DNA of 64,000 nucleotides from a bacterium (GTDB lineage: Bacteria; Bacillota; Clostridia; Lachnospirales; Lachnospiraceae): positions 27,095 through 91,094 of the forward strand of contig SFRL01000004.1 in assembly GCA_004562765.1 (NCBI GenBank), in the 5' to 3' direction. A program made the position numbers and the translations under genes. This document shows positions 35,631 to 44,600 of the stretch, piece by piece. Under the pieces are notes generated by a model. It saw only the letters and a list, made by a program, of their open reading frames with translations. It was not told the DNA's origin and did no database searches. The first letter of the stretch is position 1, and every line of letters begins with the position of its first letter.

Positions 35631-36836
35631 ATGAAGACACTTTATCTGCATATCGGCATGCCGAAAACAGGCACTTCATCGATCCAGAAATTTTTATTAA
35701 AAAACCGGGCGGTTCTCAGACGGTACGGATACTGCTTTCCAAAGCTGCCCTATCAATATCCGTTTACGTTTCAAAACCGCAATGCGTATTTCATGATCGG
35801 CAAGCAGTACGACGCTGACGGAAACCGGGATCAGGCACTGGAAAAAGAATATCTCAAGGAAGGCATGGCAAAGGTCTGCAGTTATTTTGAGACATACGAC
35901 AACATTATTCTCTCGGAGGAAACGCTCTGGCGTGCGTTCCGCACACACCGCTACCTGTTTCCATACCTGAAAAAACATGCTGACAATCACGACTACCGGC
36001 TGAAGATCATCGTCTATCTCCGGCGACAGGACGAGTATCAGCTCTCGCTCTGGAAACAGAATGTCAAACATCCGAAAACTGCCCAGACACTTCCCTTTGA
36101 CCAGCGTCTGGAACAGATTCTGGCAAATGAACCGTTTACCCTGCAGTACGCTGCTACACTCGACGAGATCGCACAGATTTTTGGAAAGGACAGCCTGATC
36201 GTCCGCAGATTCGACCGTTCGGACTGGAAAAACGGATCGATCATCGATGATTTTCTGGATTGTGTCGGTCTTACACACACCGATGAATATAACGAGCTCC
36301 CGGAAAACATCAATCCGAGTCTTTCCGAAAACATGGCACAGATCAAGCGGATCATCAATAAGGATCTGACATTTTCCAAAGAAGAAAATGCTTATCTCGG
36401 ACAGTTTTTGCGCGATCTGTCCCCGGAATCCGGCAAACAGTATCCGTGCAGTATGCTCTCGGTCGATGAGACACGCGCTTTTCTGGAACAATTTGCAGAG
36501 GAAAATAAACGCGTTGTAACAGACTATATCAGAGATGGCAAGCCCCTGTTTTCTGATGAGATCAGGGATCTGCCGAAATGGCAGGCAGAAAATCCCTACA
36601 TGCTTGAAGATCTGATCCGCTTTTTCGCATCGGTTTCCATAGATCTTCGCCGTGAGAATGAACATCTGAAAACTGAACTGTCCGATACGCACGACGAGTT
36701 AACACAGCTGCGCGATGAACTGGCTGACCTAAAAGAAGTAGTAACAAACGAACAGCATCTATTCCGTTCGTTCAAACAAAAGCTCAGGCATCCGTTCCGC
36801 ACGGTCTGGGATCGGATCTTTCATCGCAGCAACTAG
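35631..36836 (+). CDS. putative PAPS-dependent sulfotransferase with coiled-coil C-terminus
   Basis: A 401-residue protein. The N-terminal LYLHIGMPKTGTSSIQKFLL is the PAPS 5'-phosphosulfate-binding loop of sulfotransferases (PKTGT-S). IVYLRRQDEYQLSLWKQ fits the 3'-phosphate-binding Arg...Ser motif. The middle is divergent. Residues ~340-385 form a coiled coil (RRENEHLKTELSDTHDELTQ) before a basic amphipathic end (HPFRTVWDRIFHRSN) like those of membrane-associated glycosyltransferases. It lies 31 nt after cysNC, which makes the donor. The acceptor is unknown; a surface glycan or lipid is plausible given the tail. Confidence 0.83.
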   Translation: MKTLYLHIGMPKTGTSSIQKFLLKNRAVLRRYGYCFPKLPYQYPFTFQNRNAYFMIGKQYDADGNRDQALEKEYLKEGMAKVCSYFETYDNIILSEETLWRAFRTHRYLFPYLKKHADNHDYRLKIIVYLRRQDEYQLSLWKQNVKHPKTAQTLPFDQRLEQILANEPFTLQYAATLDEIAQIFGKDSLIVRRFDRSDWKNGSIIDDFLDCVGLTHTDEYNELPENINPSLSENMAQIKRIINKDLTFSKEENAYLGQFLRDLSPESGKQYPCSMLSVDETRAFLEQFAEENKRVVTDYIRDGKPLFSDEIRDLPKWQAENPYMLEDLIRFFASVSIDLRRENEHLKTELSDTHDELTQLRDELADLKEVVTNEQHLFRSFKQKLRHPFRTVWDRIFHRSN

Positions 36837-36868
36837 TTTCTATCAACCTGTTTTGGAAAGAGATCATC

Positions 36869-38041
36869 ATGAATCCATTTTGCAAATTTCTGCTCTCCAT
36901 GTTCAAGATCGGCTGCATCGGCTTTGGCGGCGGAAGCGCCCTGATCCCGGTTATGGAACGTGAATTTATCGGAGAAGACAAATTAGATAAAAAAGAACAT
37001 TTTGAAAAAGATATCCTGATCGCAAGCCTGACGCCGGGTGCACTCCCGGTAGAGCTGGCTGCTTCTCTCGGCTGGCGTAACTTCGGCGCAAAAGGAATGA
37101 TCCTCGCCGCGACAATTATGGCGCTGCCCGGTGTCGCAGCCTCCCTTTTGCTTTTGACATGCCTGACGCGTTTTCGCGAACGGATCGGCAGCCTTATGAA
37201 TCTGCTCACAACGCTGGTTTCATTTTTCATCATCTGGCTGATCATCCGCTACATCCGAAAAGTATGCAGGCAGTGCCGGTCGATCAGCCGCAAATTTTAT
37301 CGTCGCGCCGTGCTTGTCATGATCGGTGTATTTGCGCTTTCCTGTGGAAAATATCTGTACCGGCTGCTCGGAATAGATGGTAAACCGCCGATCGTGCTCT
37401 CAACATTTCACATCCTGATCTTTGCTCTCGCGGCGATCATCGGCGTCAATGTGATCCGCGGTTTGCGAAACGCCCGCCGTGCAGACAAAACGTTTACTCC
37501 GCCTGTTTTGACCAGTTCACGCAGCATATCGGATCTTTTGATCTGGCTCGTTTTTCTGGTACTTTTGACCATTCCGGGCATGATCCTTGCTGTTCGCTTT
37601 GATCTCGCCGGCTATCTTTCCTTTTTAGCCCGCGGCACGGTCTCCGTCCTGATGTCATTCGGAGGCGGCGATGCATACCTTGCAGTCGCTGACGGGCTGT
37701 TTGTGGAGGCTGCCATCATCAGCTCTGACGCATTTTACGGAGACATCGTCGCAGTTGCAAATATCCTGCCCGGCTCGATCCTGTGCAAAGCGCTCACCGC
37801 CATCGGCTATTATTACGGCATTTCCGTAACCGGCAACATCCCCGGCGGATTAGCTTTCGCCCTCGGCGGTTTTGGCTGCAGTGTCGCTGTCTCCTGTCTG
37901 GTATTCGGGATCATTTTTCATCTGTATGAGCGATTCTCCGGTTTCCGGAGCATGCAGACCATCAGCCACTATATCGGTCCCATTATTTGCGGACTGCTGG
38001 GTACGGTCAGTCTCGGGCTGCTTGTCCCGGTATTTCACTAA
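36869..38041 (+). CDS. ChrA-family (CHR) oxyanion transporter, likely sulfate
   Basis: A 390-residue membrane protein with two homologous halves, as in full-length CHR transporters. The first half has IGCIGFGGGSALIPVMERE and TPGALPVELAASLGW; the second has SVLMSFGGGDAYLAVADG and VANILPGSILCKALTAIGY. Chromate is a structural mimic of sulfate and some CHR proteins are linked to sulfate. Here the gene is the fourth of a PAPS/sulfotransferase operon with no other sulfate transporter, so sulfate movement is the best guess. Direction of transport is not evident. Confidence 0.87.
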   Translation: MNPFCKFLLSMFKIGCIGFGGGSALIPVMEREFIGEDKLDKKEHFEKDILIASLTPGALPVELAASLGWRNFGAKGMILAATIMALPGVAASLLLLTCLTRFRERIGSLMNLLTTLVSFFIIWLIIRYIRKVCRQCRSISRKFYRRAVLVMIGVFALSCGKYLYRLLGIDGKPPIVLSTFHILIFALAAIIGVNVIRGLRNARRADKTFTPPVLTSSRSISDLLIWLVFLVLLTIPGMILAVRFDLAGYLSFLARGTVSVLMSFGGGDAYLAVADGLFVEAAIISSDAFYGDIVAVANILPGSILCKALTAIGYYYGISVTGNIPGGLAFALGGFGCSVAVSCLVFGIIFHLYERFSGFRSMQTISHYIGPIICGLLGTVSLGLLVPVFH

Positions 38042-38076
38042 AAAACCTCAGCTGCCATTGGGCAACTGAGGTTTTT
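38041..38076. terminator. bidirectional intrinsic terminator
   Basis: An 11-bp stem AAAAACCTCAG / CTGAGGTTTTT, with a loop containing a short GCC/GGC stem. It ends the cys-sulfotransferase operon on the plus strand and the GH1-ending operon on the minus strand. Confidence 0.88.
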
Positions 38077-38094
38077 TATCTTTACGATTTTCAT

Positions 38095-39528
38095 TTACCA
38101 CTGCTCGATCGGAATCAGGTTTCCGTCTTCATCCCGGATCGTCAGCTCCATCTGCAGCTTTTCTCCATTGCAGCTGAGCACCGCGCCGTTTGTCTGTATC
38201 ACTTTGCGATACCAGTATGCAGAATCCTTCGGTATCCGCTGCTGTGTCTCAAAGTCCACATAAACGATGCCAAACCGCTCACTGTAACCTTCACTCCACT
38301 CAAAATTATCCATAAATGTCCACTGGAAATAACCACGGATATCCGCGCCCTCATCTCTTGCGCGTTGCATCGCGCCAAGATACGCATCCAGAAAGCTGAT
38401 GCGGTTCGGATCATGCACTTTGCCGTCCGCACTCACCGCGTCATGGCAGGACATTCCATTTTCCGTAATATAGAGCGGGTAAGGATAACGCTCACAAAGG
38501 AAACGGATACCATAATAAAATGCATCGGGTGTCACCGGCCACTCCGCTGCAGTCTTTGGAAAGCCGGGCGCGCGTTTTACAAACTCCGGTTCTCCGTCCG
38601 CGCCTGCGCGCACATAATATCCGTTATAAATGTTCTGTCCCATAAAATCGATGGGCTGATGGATCAGTGCCATGTCCTCCGGCTTGATCTCCGGCAGATA
38701 TTTTTCAAACTTTTTCAACCCTTCTTCCGGATAGTGTCCCAAAAATACAGGATCTGAAAACCATGATACATTCCATGTCCAGTTATCCATGGGATTGTAA
38801 AAACCAAAATAAACCTTTTTTGCCGCCTCGATGTCCTCCGGGCTGTCCGTATACGGATACGCCACACCGCCCGTCGGTGCAAATCCGATCCTGATGGGCT
38901 GCTTTGCATGGGCGCGCAGCTGTTTTACCGCCTGTCCGTGTGCCATCAGAAGATGGTGCGCAGCAAGAAACGTCTCACTGATGTTCAGCTTCACTCCCGG
39001 CGCATGTACGCCACTCAGATGTCCCAGTCCGATACAGCACTGCGGCTCATTGATCGTAATAAAGTATTCGCACAGGTCAGAAAAACGCTCTGCTACCAGC
39101 GCCGCATAATCACCGAACCACGTGACAACATCCGGATTCAGCCAGCCGCCGCGCTCATAGAGTTTCTGCGGAAATTCCCAGTGGAACATCGTAATATACG
39201 GTGTGATCCCGTTCTCCTTCATACACAGGATCATATCCCGGTACATCTCGATCGCCTTCTCATTCACCTCTCCGGTTCCCTCCGGAAGGATCCGCGCCCA
39301 GTTCAAAGAAAACCGATAGTGTTTAATTCCCAGCTCACGCATCAGCGCAAAATCCTCTTTATAGCGGTGCATATGATCGCAGGCGGTAAAAGCGTCCTGT
39401 TCGTTATACACCCGTCCGTTTTTCACAAAGGTATCCCACACGCAGTCTCCTCTGCCATCCTGCGGATTGGTGCCTTCGATCTGATACGCACTGGTCGCAA
39501 CACCCCACACAAAATCCTTCTGAAACAT
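38095..39528 (-). CDS. GH1 beta-glucosidase or 6-phospho-beta-glucosidase
   Basis: A 477-residue GH1 glycosidase. FVWGVATSAYQIEGTNPQDG is the N-terminal signature, YFITINEPQC carries the acid/base Glu, and YPLYITENGMSCHD the nucleophile Glu. KHYRFSLNWARILPEGTG is also typical. No signal peptide. The residues after the nucleophile resemble beta-glucosidases more than 6-phospho enzymes, and no PTS gene is near, so unphosphorylated beta-glucosides are likely. AGGAGG lies before the start, 11 nt behind TrkA, so it probably belongs to the potassium-transporter transcript. Confidence 0.92.
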   Translation of the reverse strand: MFQKDFVWGVATSAYQIEGTNPQDGRGDCVWDTFVKNGRVYNEQDAFTACDHMHRYKEDFALMRELGIKHYRFSLNWARILPEGTGEVNEKAIEMYRDMILCMKENGITPYITMFHWEFPQKLYERGGWLNPDVVTWFGDYAALVAERFSDLCEYFITINEPQCCIGLGHLSGVHAPGVKLNISETFLAAHHLLMAHGQAVKQLRAHAKQPIRIGFAPTGGVAYPYTDSPEDIEAAKKVYFGFYNPMDNWTWNVSWFSDPVFLGHYPEEGLKKFEKYLPEIKPEDMALIHQPIDFMGQNIYNGYYVRAGADGEPEFVKRAPGFPKTAAEWPVTPDAFYYGIRFLCERYPYPLYITENGMSCHDAVSADGKVHDPNRISFLDAYLGAMQRARDEGADIRGYFQWTFMDNFEWSEGYSERFGIVYVDFETQQRIPKDSAYWYRKVIQTNGAVLSCNGEKLQMELTIRDEDGNLIPIEQW

Positions 39529-39539
39529 ATTTTATCCTC

Positions 39540-40190
39540 CTAAATATGAAAACATTTCTGCACATCTGCCAGCTTACCAAGCACCATGATCATATCATCC
39601 TGCTGCAGCTGTGTATCCGGCGCGATATTCATGGATATTTTTCCATCACGCTTGATACCGAGAATATTGACATTGTACCGGTTGCGGATATCCAGTTCAC
39701 GAATGGACTTCTCATACCAGTTCATCGGTACTTCCACCTCAAAAATACCATAATCTTCATCGATCTCAACATAGTCCGCAATGTGGTCTGATGTGTAACG
39801 GATCGCCGCCCAGCTCGCCAGCTGTCGCTCCGGGTAAAGTACCTCATCCGCCCCGTTGCGCAGCAAAAACTTTGCATGAATATCACGCGACGCACGGCTT
39901 ACAACCAGCTTCGCACCCAGCTCTTTCAGCAGAGAAGTCGTCTCCAGAGAGCTCTGGAAATCACTGCCGATCGTCACGATACACAGATCAAAATTACGCA
40001 CGCCCAGTGATTTTAAAAATTCTTCATTTGTGCTGTCACCGATCTGTGCATTGGTAACATAAGGAAGCAGCGCCTCCACACGTTCTTCGTTCTTGTCCAC
40101 TGCCATCACCTGATGATGCAGCTCATTCAATTTCATTGCGATATGTCTTCCAAAGCGGCCGAGACCGACCAGTAATACCGTTTTCATCAT
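39540..40190 (-). CDS. potassium uptake regulatory subunit (TrkA/KtrA type)
   Basis: A 216-residue cytoplasmic RCK protein gating a Trk/Ktr potassium channel. The Rossmann N-domain is VLLVGLGRFGRHIAMKLNEL with NAD/ATP-binding GxGxxG; GDSTNEEFLKSLGVRNFDL follows. The C-terminal TrkA-C domain (DGKISMNIAPDTQLQQDDMI) commonly binds cyclic di-AMP in Firmicutes. AGGAGG precedes the start. Works with the TrkH-type gene 73 nt upstream; an 8-bp hairpin (40215-40242) lies between them. Confidence 0.93.
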   Translation of the reverse strand: MMKTVLLVGLGRFGRHIAMKLNELHHQVMAVDKNEERVEALLPYVTNAQIGDSTNEEFLKSLGVRNFDLCIVTIGSDFQSSLETTSLLKELGAKLVVSRASRDIHAKFLLRNGADEVLYPERQLASWAAIRYTSDHIADYVEIDEDYGIFEVEVPMNWYEKSIRELDIRNRYNVNILGIKRDGKISMNIAPDTQLQQDDMIMVLGKLADVQKCFHI

Positions 40191-40263
40191 TGTCCTCCTT
40201 CATGATGCGTCCTTATCTGCATGACCGTATCTGAATGCAGATGCCTATTAAAAAACTATAACA

Positions 40264-41613
40264 CTACCCTACGGTTATTTTCTCCTTCGGTGCCTTGGAT
40301 ACGTTGGGTTTCGTGCCGGAGACGGCTGCAAATACGACCGTCAGTCCACCGACTCGTCCGAAATACATAAGCACGGTCAGGATGATATGGCTCGCGAGTG
40401 AGAGATCCGGTGTGAGTCCCAGAGTCAGTCCCACGGTTCCGATGGCTGATCCTGCTTCAAAAATACACTCCAATATCGGTAAATGTTCGATACTGCTGAT
40501 CAGAATACCGCCGCCCAGACAAAAAATCAGGTACAGAAGCAATACTGCTGCCGCATACTTGACTGTTTCTCCCGCAACGCGCCGGTCAAAGACCTCCACA
40601 TGTTCCCGGCGTCCGAACACTGACAACATAGACAGGATCAATACCGCGATCGTTGTAGTCTTCATACCTCCTGCCGTGGAGCCGGGAGAACCGCCGATGA
40701 GCATGAGGATCGTCATGATCGCCTGTCCCGGTTCACTCATCTTTGTCAGATCAAGCGTATTAAAACCCGCCGTTCGCGGCGTCACCGACTGGAACAGAGC
40801 GCCCCAGAAGCGCTGTCCTTCTGACATCCATGCCCACTGCGGATAAGTGAATTCAATGAAATAGAAATACAATGCCGGCAATATCAGTAATACCGCTGTC
40901 ACAACAAACACGATCTTTGACTGCATCCGGTACTTCCGCAGATGCCATTTGTGTGTGCGGATATCATTCCACGTCAAAAAACCGAGACCACCGATGATGA
41001 TCAACAGCATGATCACGATGTTGATGACCGGGTTCGTGACATATGACACCAGTGATGAATAATGCTCCCGCACACCCATCAGGTCAAAGCCCGCATTGCA
41101 GAACGCGGAAACGGAATGCCAGACCGAATACCAGATTCCTTTTCCCAGACCGAAATCCTTATAAAATACCGGGAACATGCAGACTGCCCCCACGAGTTCG
41201 ATGCAAAACGCTGTCTTCACAATAAAACTGGTGAGCCGGACGATACCGCCCACCTGTGGCGCCGCGATGGACTCCTGCATCGTACTGCGCTGCATCAGAC
41301 CGATCTTTTTTCCTGAAATGATCGTAATGACAACCGCTAAGGTCACCACTCCCATTCCGCCGATCTGTATCAGTGTCAATATCACCGCCTGTCCGAACCC
41401 GCTCCAGTAAGTCGCCGTATCCTGCACTACCAGTCCTGTCACACACGTTGCAGAAGTCGCAGTAAAGAGCGCATCCATCAAGGATGCGCTCCCGGCCTCT
41501 CTGGTAGCAAAGGGCAGCATCAAGAGTACGGTTCCTGTCAGTATCACCAGCAAAAACCCCAGGATAATAATCTGAAAAGTCGAGAGATGTTTTCTCACTC
41601 TGATCTCGTTCAT
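40264..41613 (-). CDS. potassium channel/transporter subunit (TrkH/KtrB type)
   Basis: A 449-residue membrane protein with the four-fold M1-P-M2 repeat of the Trk/Ktr family. Filter-like segments include TATSATCVTGL, SVSAFCNAGFDL, SVTPRTAGFN and SAIGTVGLTLGL, each with the conserved Gly. IGGSPGSTAGGMKTTTI is the cytoplasmic gating-loop region. Its length fits the Na+-coupled KtrB subtype. The start codon overlaps the stop of the giant gene upstream (ATGA). Confidence 0.93.
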   Translation of the reverse strand: MNEIRVRKHLSTFQIIILGFLLVILTGTVLLMLPFATREAGSASLMDALFTATSATCVTGLVVQDTATYWSGFGQAVILTLIQIGGMGVVTLAVVITIISGKKIGLMQRSTMQESIAAPQVGGIVRLTSFIVKTAFCIELVGAVCMFPVFYKDFGLGKGIWYSVWHSVSAFCNAGFDLMGVREHYSSLVSYVTNPVINIVIMLLIIIGGLGFLTWNDIRTHKWHLRKYRMQSKIVFVVTAVLLILPALYFYFIEFTYPQWAWMSEGQRFWGALFQSVTPRTAGFNTLDLTKMSEPGQAIMTILMLIGGSPGSTAGGMKTTTIAVLILSMLSVFGRREHVEVFDRRVAGETVKYAAAVLLLYLIFCLGGGILISSIEHLPILECIFEAGSAIGTVGLTLGLTPDLSLASHIILTVLMYFGRVGGLTVVFAAVSGTKPNVSKAPKEKITVG

Positions 41614-44600
41614 GTCAACTGCTCCTTTGTAGCTGTATTGCTCATTTTTATCTTCTCACTTTCTGCCATCTGTGGCTGAACATTTTCCGCGACATTTCCC
41701 GCACCGGGTGCCACAGGCAAGTCTTCTTCGGACACCTTCTGCTGTCCGGATCTGATCTCCGCAAGCTTTGCTCTGATCAGCTTATCACAGGCCTTCTGAA
41801 ACCGTTCACTTGAGACAGATTTCTGAACGAAGGCGCTCAATCCGTCATTATCCAGCGTTTCCTTCGCTTTTTTCGGCGAAATACGACCATCGGTCATTCC
41901 CTTGTTTAATTTGATCAGACAATCCAGCCATGCCATTTTTTCATAGATCGACTCACGGTCTGCCTCATCCATATTTTGGAGTGTTCTGAGAACATCCTGC
42001 TTTTTCGCAGCGATCTGCTCATGCACCTGCTGTACCGCGACCTCTTCGGGTGCCCCGACCAGATAGTAATAGCTGCTGCTGACTATATTTGACAAAGCCT
42101 TCAATCCCCAGGCCGTCCATCCGATATTCTCCTGCTCCACAATATCAGCCAGCTGGCTGATCACGTCCTGCTCCACCTGCAGTTCTTCCACATCTGACAG
42201 ACTGATCCCGCGCATTGCCTGTATCTTCTCTGTCGTCTCACGCTCTGTTTCGATCGCCTTTTCAAGCTTCTCCTTTTGGAGTTCCAGCATGACGATTTCC
42301 TCTTTGTCATCTTCCGTCTCTTCCGCTCTCGAACCGCCCCAGAATCGGTCATAAGCCCAATCTGCCGTCTTTTTCAGCAGGCACTTTCCACCGGTCACCA
42401 CACCTTTCGCTATCAGCTTCGTCGCTCCTATCGCGAACGTTGCAACCACCGGAATGCCTTTATTTATGAGATTCCGCGCAGTGTTTACATAGGTTTTCTG
42501 CTTATCCTCCATCGTCTCATGAGGCGGTATCTCCATCCTGTCAATTCCACAGATCACCTCGTCCGTTATGCCCAGAGTCTCTCTGACCGACGCAAGACTG
42601 ACTTCGGGCTTTAACATTTCTTCCACCTGCTCAGACGAAAAACCATAGTGACTCTGCAGCGCATCCTTCATTGCCATGAGGATCATACGCTCCTCCACCG
42701 GCTCGTTCCGGTGAAACAGTTTGCTGAAAAATCCGCGTTTTTCCTCCTTGGAAGCCAGGATCGCAGACAGCTTTTTAGCTGCCGCAATAGCTCCGATCAT
42801 GCACTTCTCATTGAACACATTCCTGTTTTCAGCGTCAAAAGGCACCGGTGTGTAATATACATAATTGCGCTGCTGTCCGATTGCACCCGAGGTAGCCATA
42901 AAGAACTGCTCACACAGACTTTGTGCAGTATCTTTTCGTTTCACCTTTGCATGCGTTTTGATCAGCCGGTCGATCTCTTTCTCACTCGTAATACTCTTTG
43001 TTTCCAGCGTCTCCGCCAGCTGCTTTTGTTCATCCGTCATCACGTCTGCAACACTCTCCGGAAACGACAGCTTTGCATCGGTATCCAGAAAATTCATCGG
43101 AGCCTCCAGATACTCGGTCATGTTGGCAATGGAACGTGTAAAGTCGGTGTACATCTCGCCCAGTCCATGAGCGGCTTTTTTCATTCGATCCTGCAATATT
43201 TCTTCGGACATCGCAGGATTTCCGAGATATTCCTCTTTCAGCATATCAAAGACCAGTTCCAGCTGCCTGTGATAGCTTCCCTTGATGATGGTCGGCATGA
43301 GCTTTGTCCGCCACTGAACATCCGTATAATTACTGTCAGCAATCTTCATCGTCTCTTCCATCATATCTGAAACGATCGACACCTCATCCGGCAGGATACC
43401 GGTCTCATTATAAAACTTTGCCATGAGCACCGGATCAAAATGACACGGGGGACGCATTTCGCCATGGATCAGCGTGGGAGCAAAGCAGGTAAACGCCACC
43501 AGTTCGCCCGACGCGTACTGCTCCACCCCCGAGGCTAAAAGCCTTCTCTGGATCAGGGTTTTCAACATTCCGCTCGCAGTCTCAGACTCGATCATATGCT
43601 CAAACAGGGACAACCCGATCGCATACCCCTTCGACCATGGTCGATCCAGCTTTCTGCCATAGATCTCATACTGTTCCAGCTGCGGGTTTATGCTCTCCCC
43701 GAAAAAATGCAGCAGCTTATCCACACCGCTGTTGATCGCTTCTCCAAAGTTGTCACTGATGCCATGCAAAATTTTCCCTATCCAGCCGTCCGTATATCTT
43801 GCCTGATGTCCGATCAGCTTTTTCTGCCATGGTTCTAACACACGAAGAGCCTCGTCTCGCTCCCTCTCACGTCGCGTACGTTCCGCAGCTTCCTCACCTG
43901 CGCGAATCAGCTGCTGAATCCTTTCACGGACTACCTGCATCTGGCGTTCGAGCTCTCTCTGCCTTTCTTCTCTTTCCCGATCCTCCTTCGCCCTTCTCTG
44001 TGCCTCCTGCGCCTCCTTTTTCTCCTGTTCGGCCTTGAAATCTGCCCATCTTTCATCCGGATCGCGGAACAGATCCATCATGATATCATCTTCCGTGATA
44101 TCCACCTCGATTTCCCCGATCTGAACACCATGAACAAGCACAGATCCCACTTCACTCACTGTCTTGTAGACAACGCTTCCTTTTTCAACCACAAGATCTG
44201 TGACATTTCGGACACCTTCCGCCACGGTCCGACCCATCGTTCTGACAAACCGCTTCAAAAACTGGTCATTTTCCCGCTCGGTAATAAGCTCCTGTTTCAG
44301 ATCGATCTTTTCATAGCCGTAAAAGGCTTCATCGGTGATCCCGTATTTTGTACGGATATCCGCAAGCGTCATCTCCGGTTTCAACAGTTCTTTGACCTCA
44401 TCTGCGCTGATGCCAAAGGCCATGGACAGATCTTCTCTCAAAATCGCATATATCTTTTTCTCCTCAGGATCCTTTGACCCGCTTAACAGACCGGAGAGCT
44501 TTTTCAGAGCTGCAACCGAATTGATAAAGCTGGTACAATTGCGGGTACTGTGATCCTCTGCGATCGCTGCCGGATAAAAGCCTGCATTTTGTTGCGCTTC

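Noticed and set aside
35697..36692. A 331-codon minus-strand ORF opposite the sulfotransferase-like gene
   Set aside because: The opposite strand has clear PAPS-loop motifs, a ribosome site and operon spacing; the antisense frame has none of these.
40191..40263. Cyclic di-AMP (ydaO-type) riboswitch before the potassium genes
   Set aside because: The gaps before trkA and trkH are too short and hold only a simple 8-bp hairpin or an overlap.
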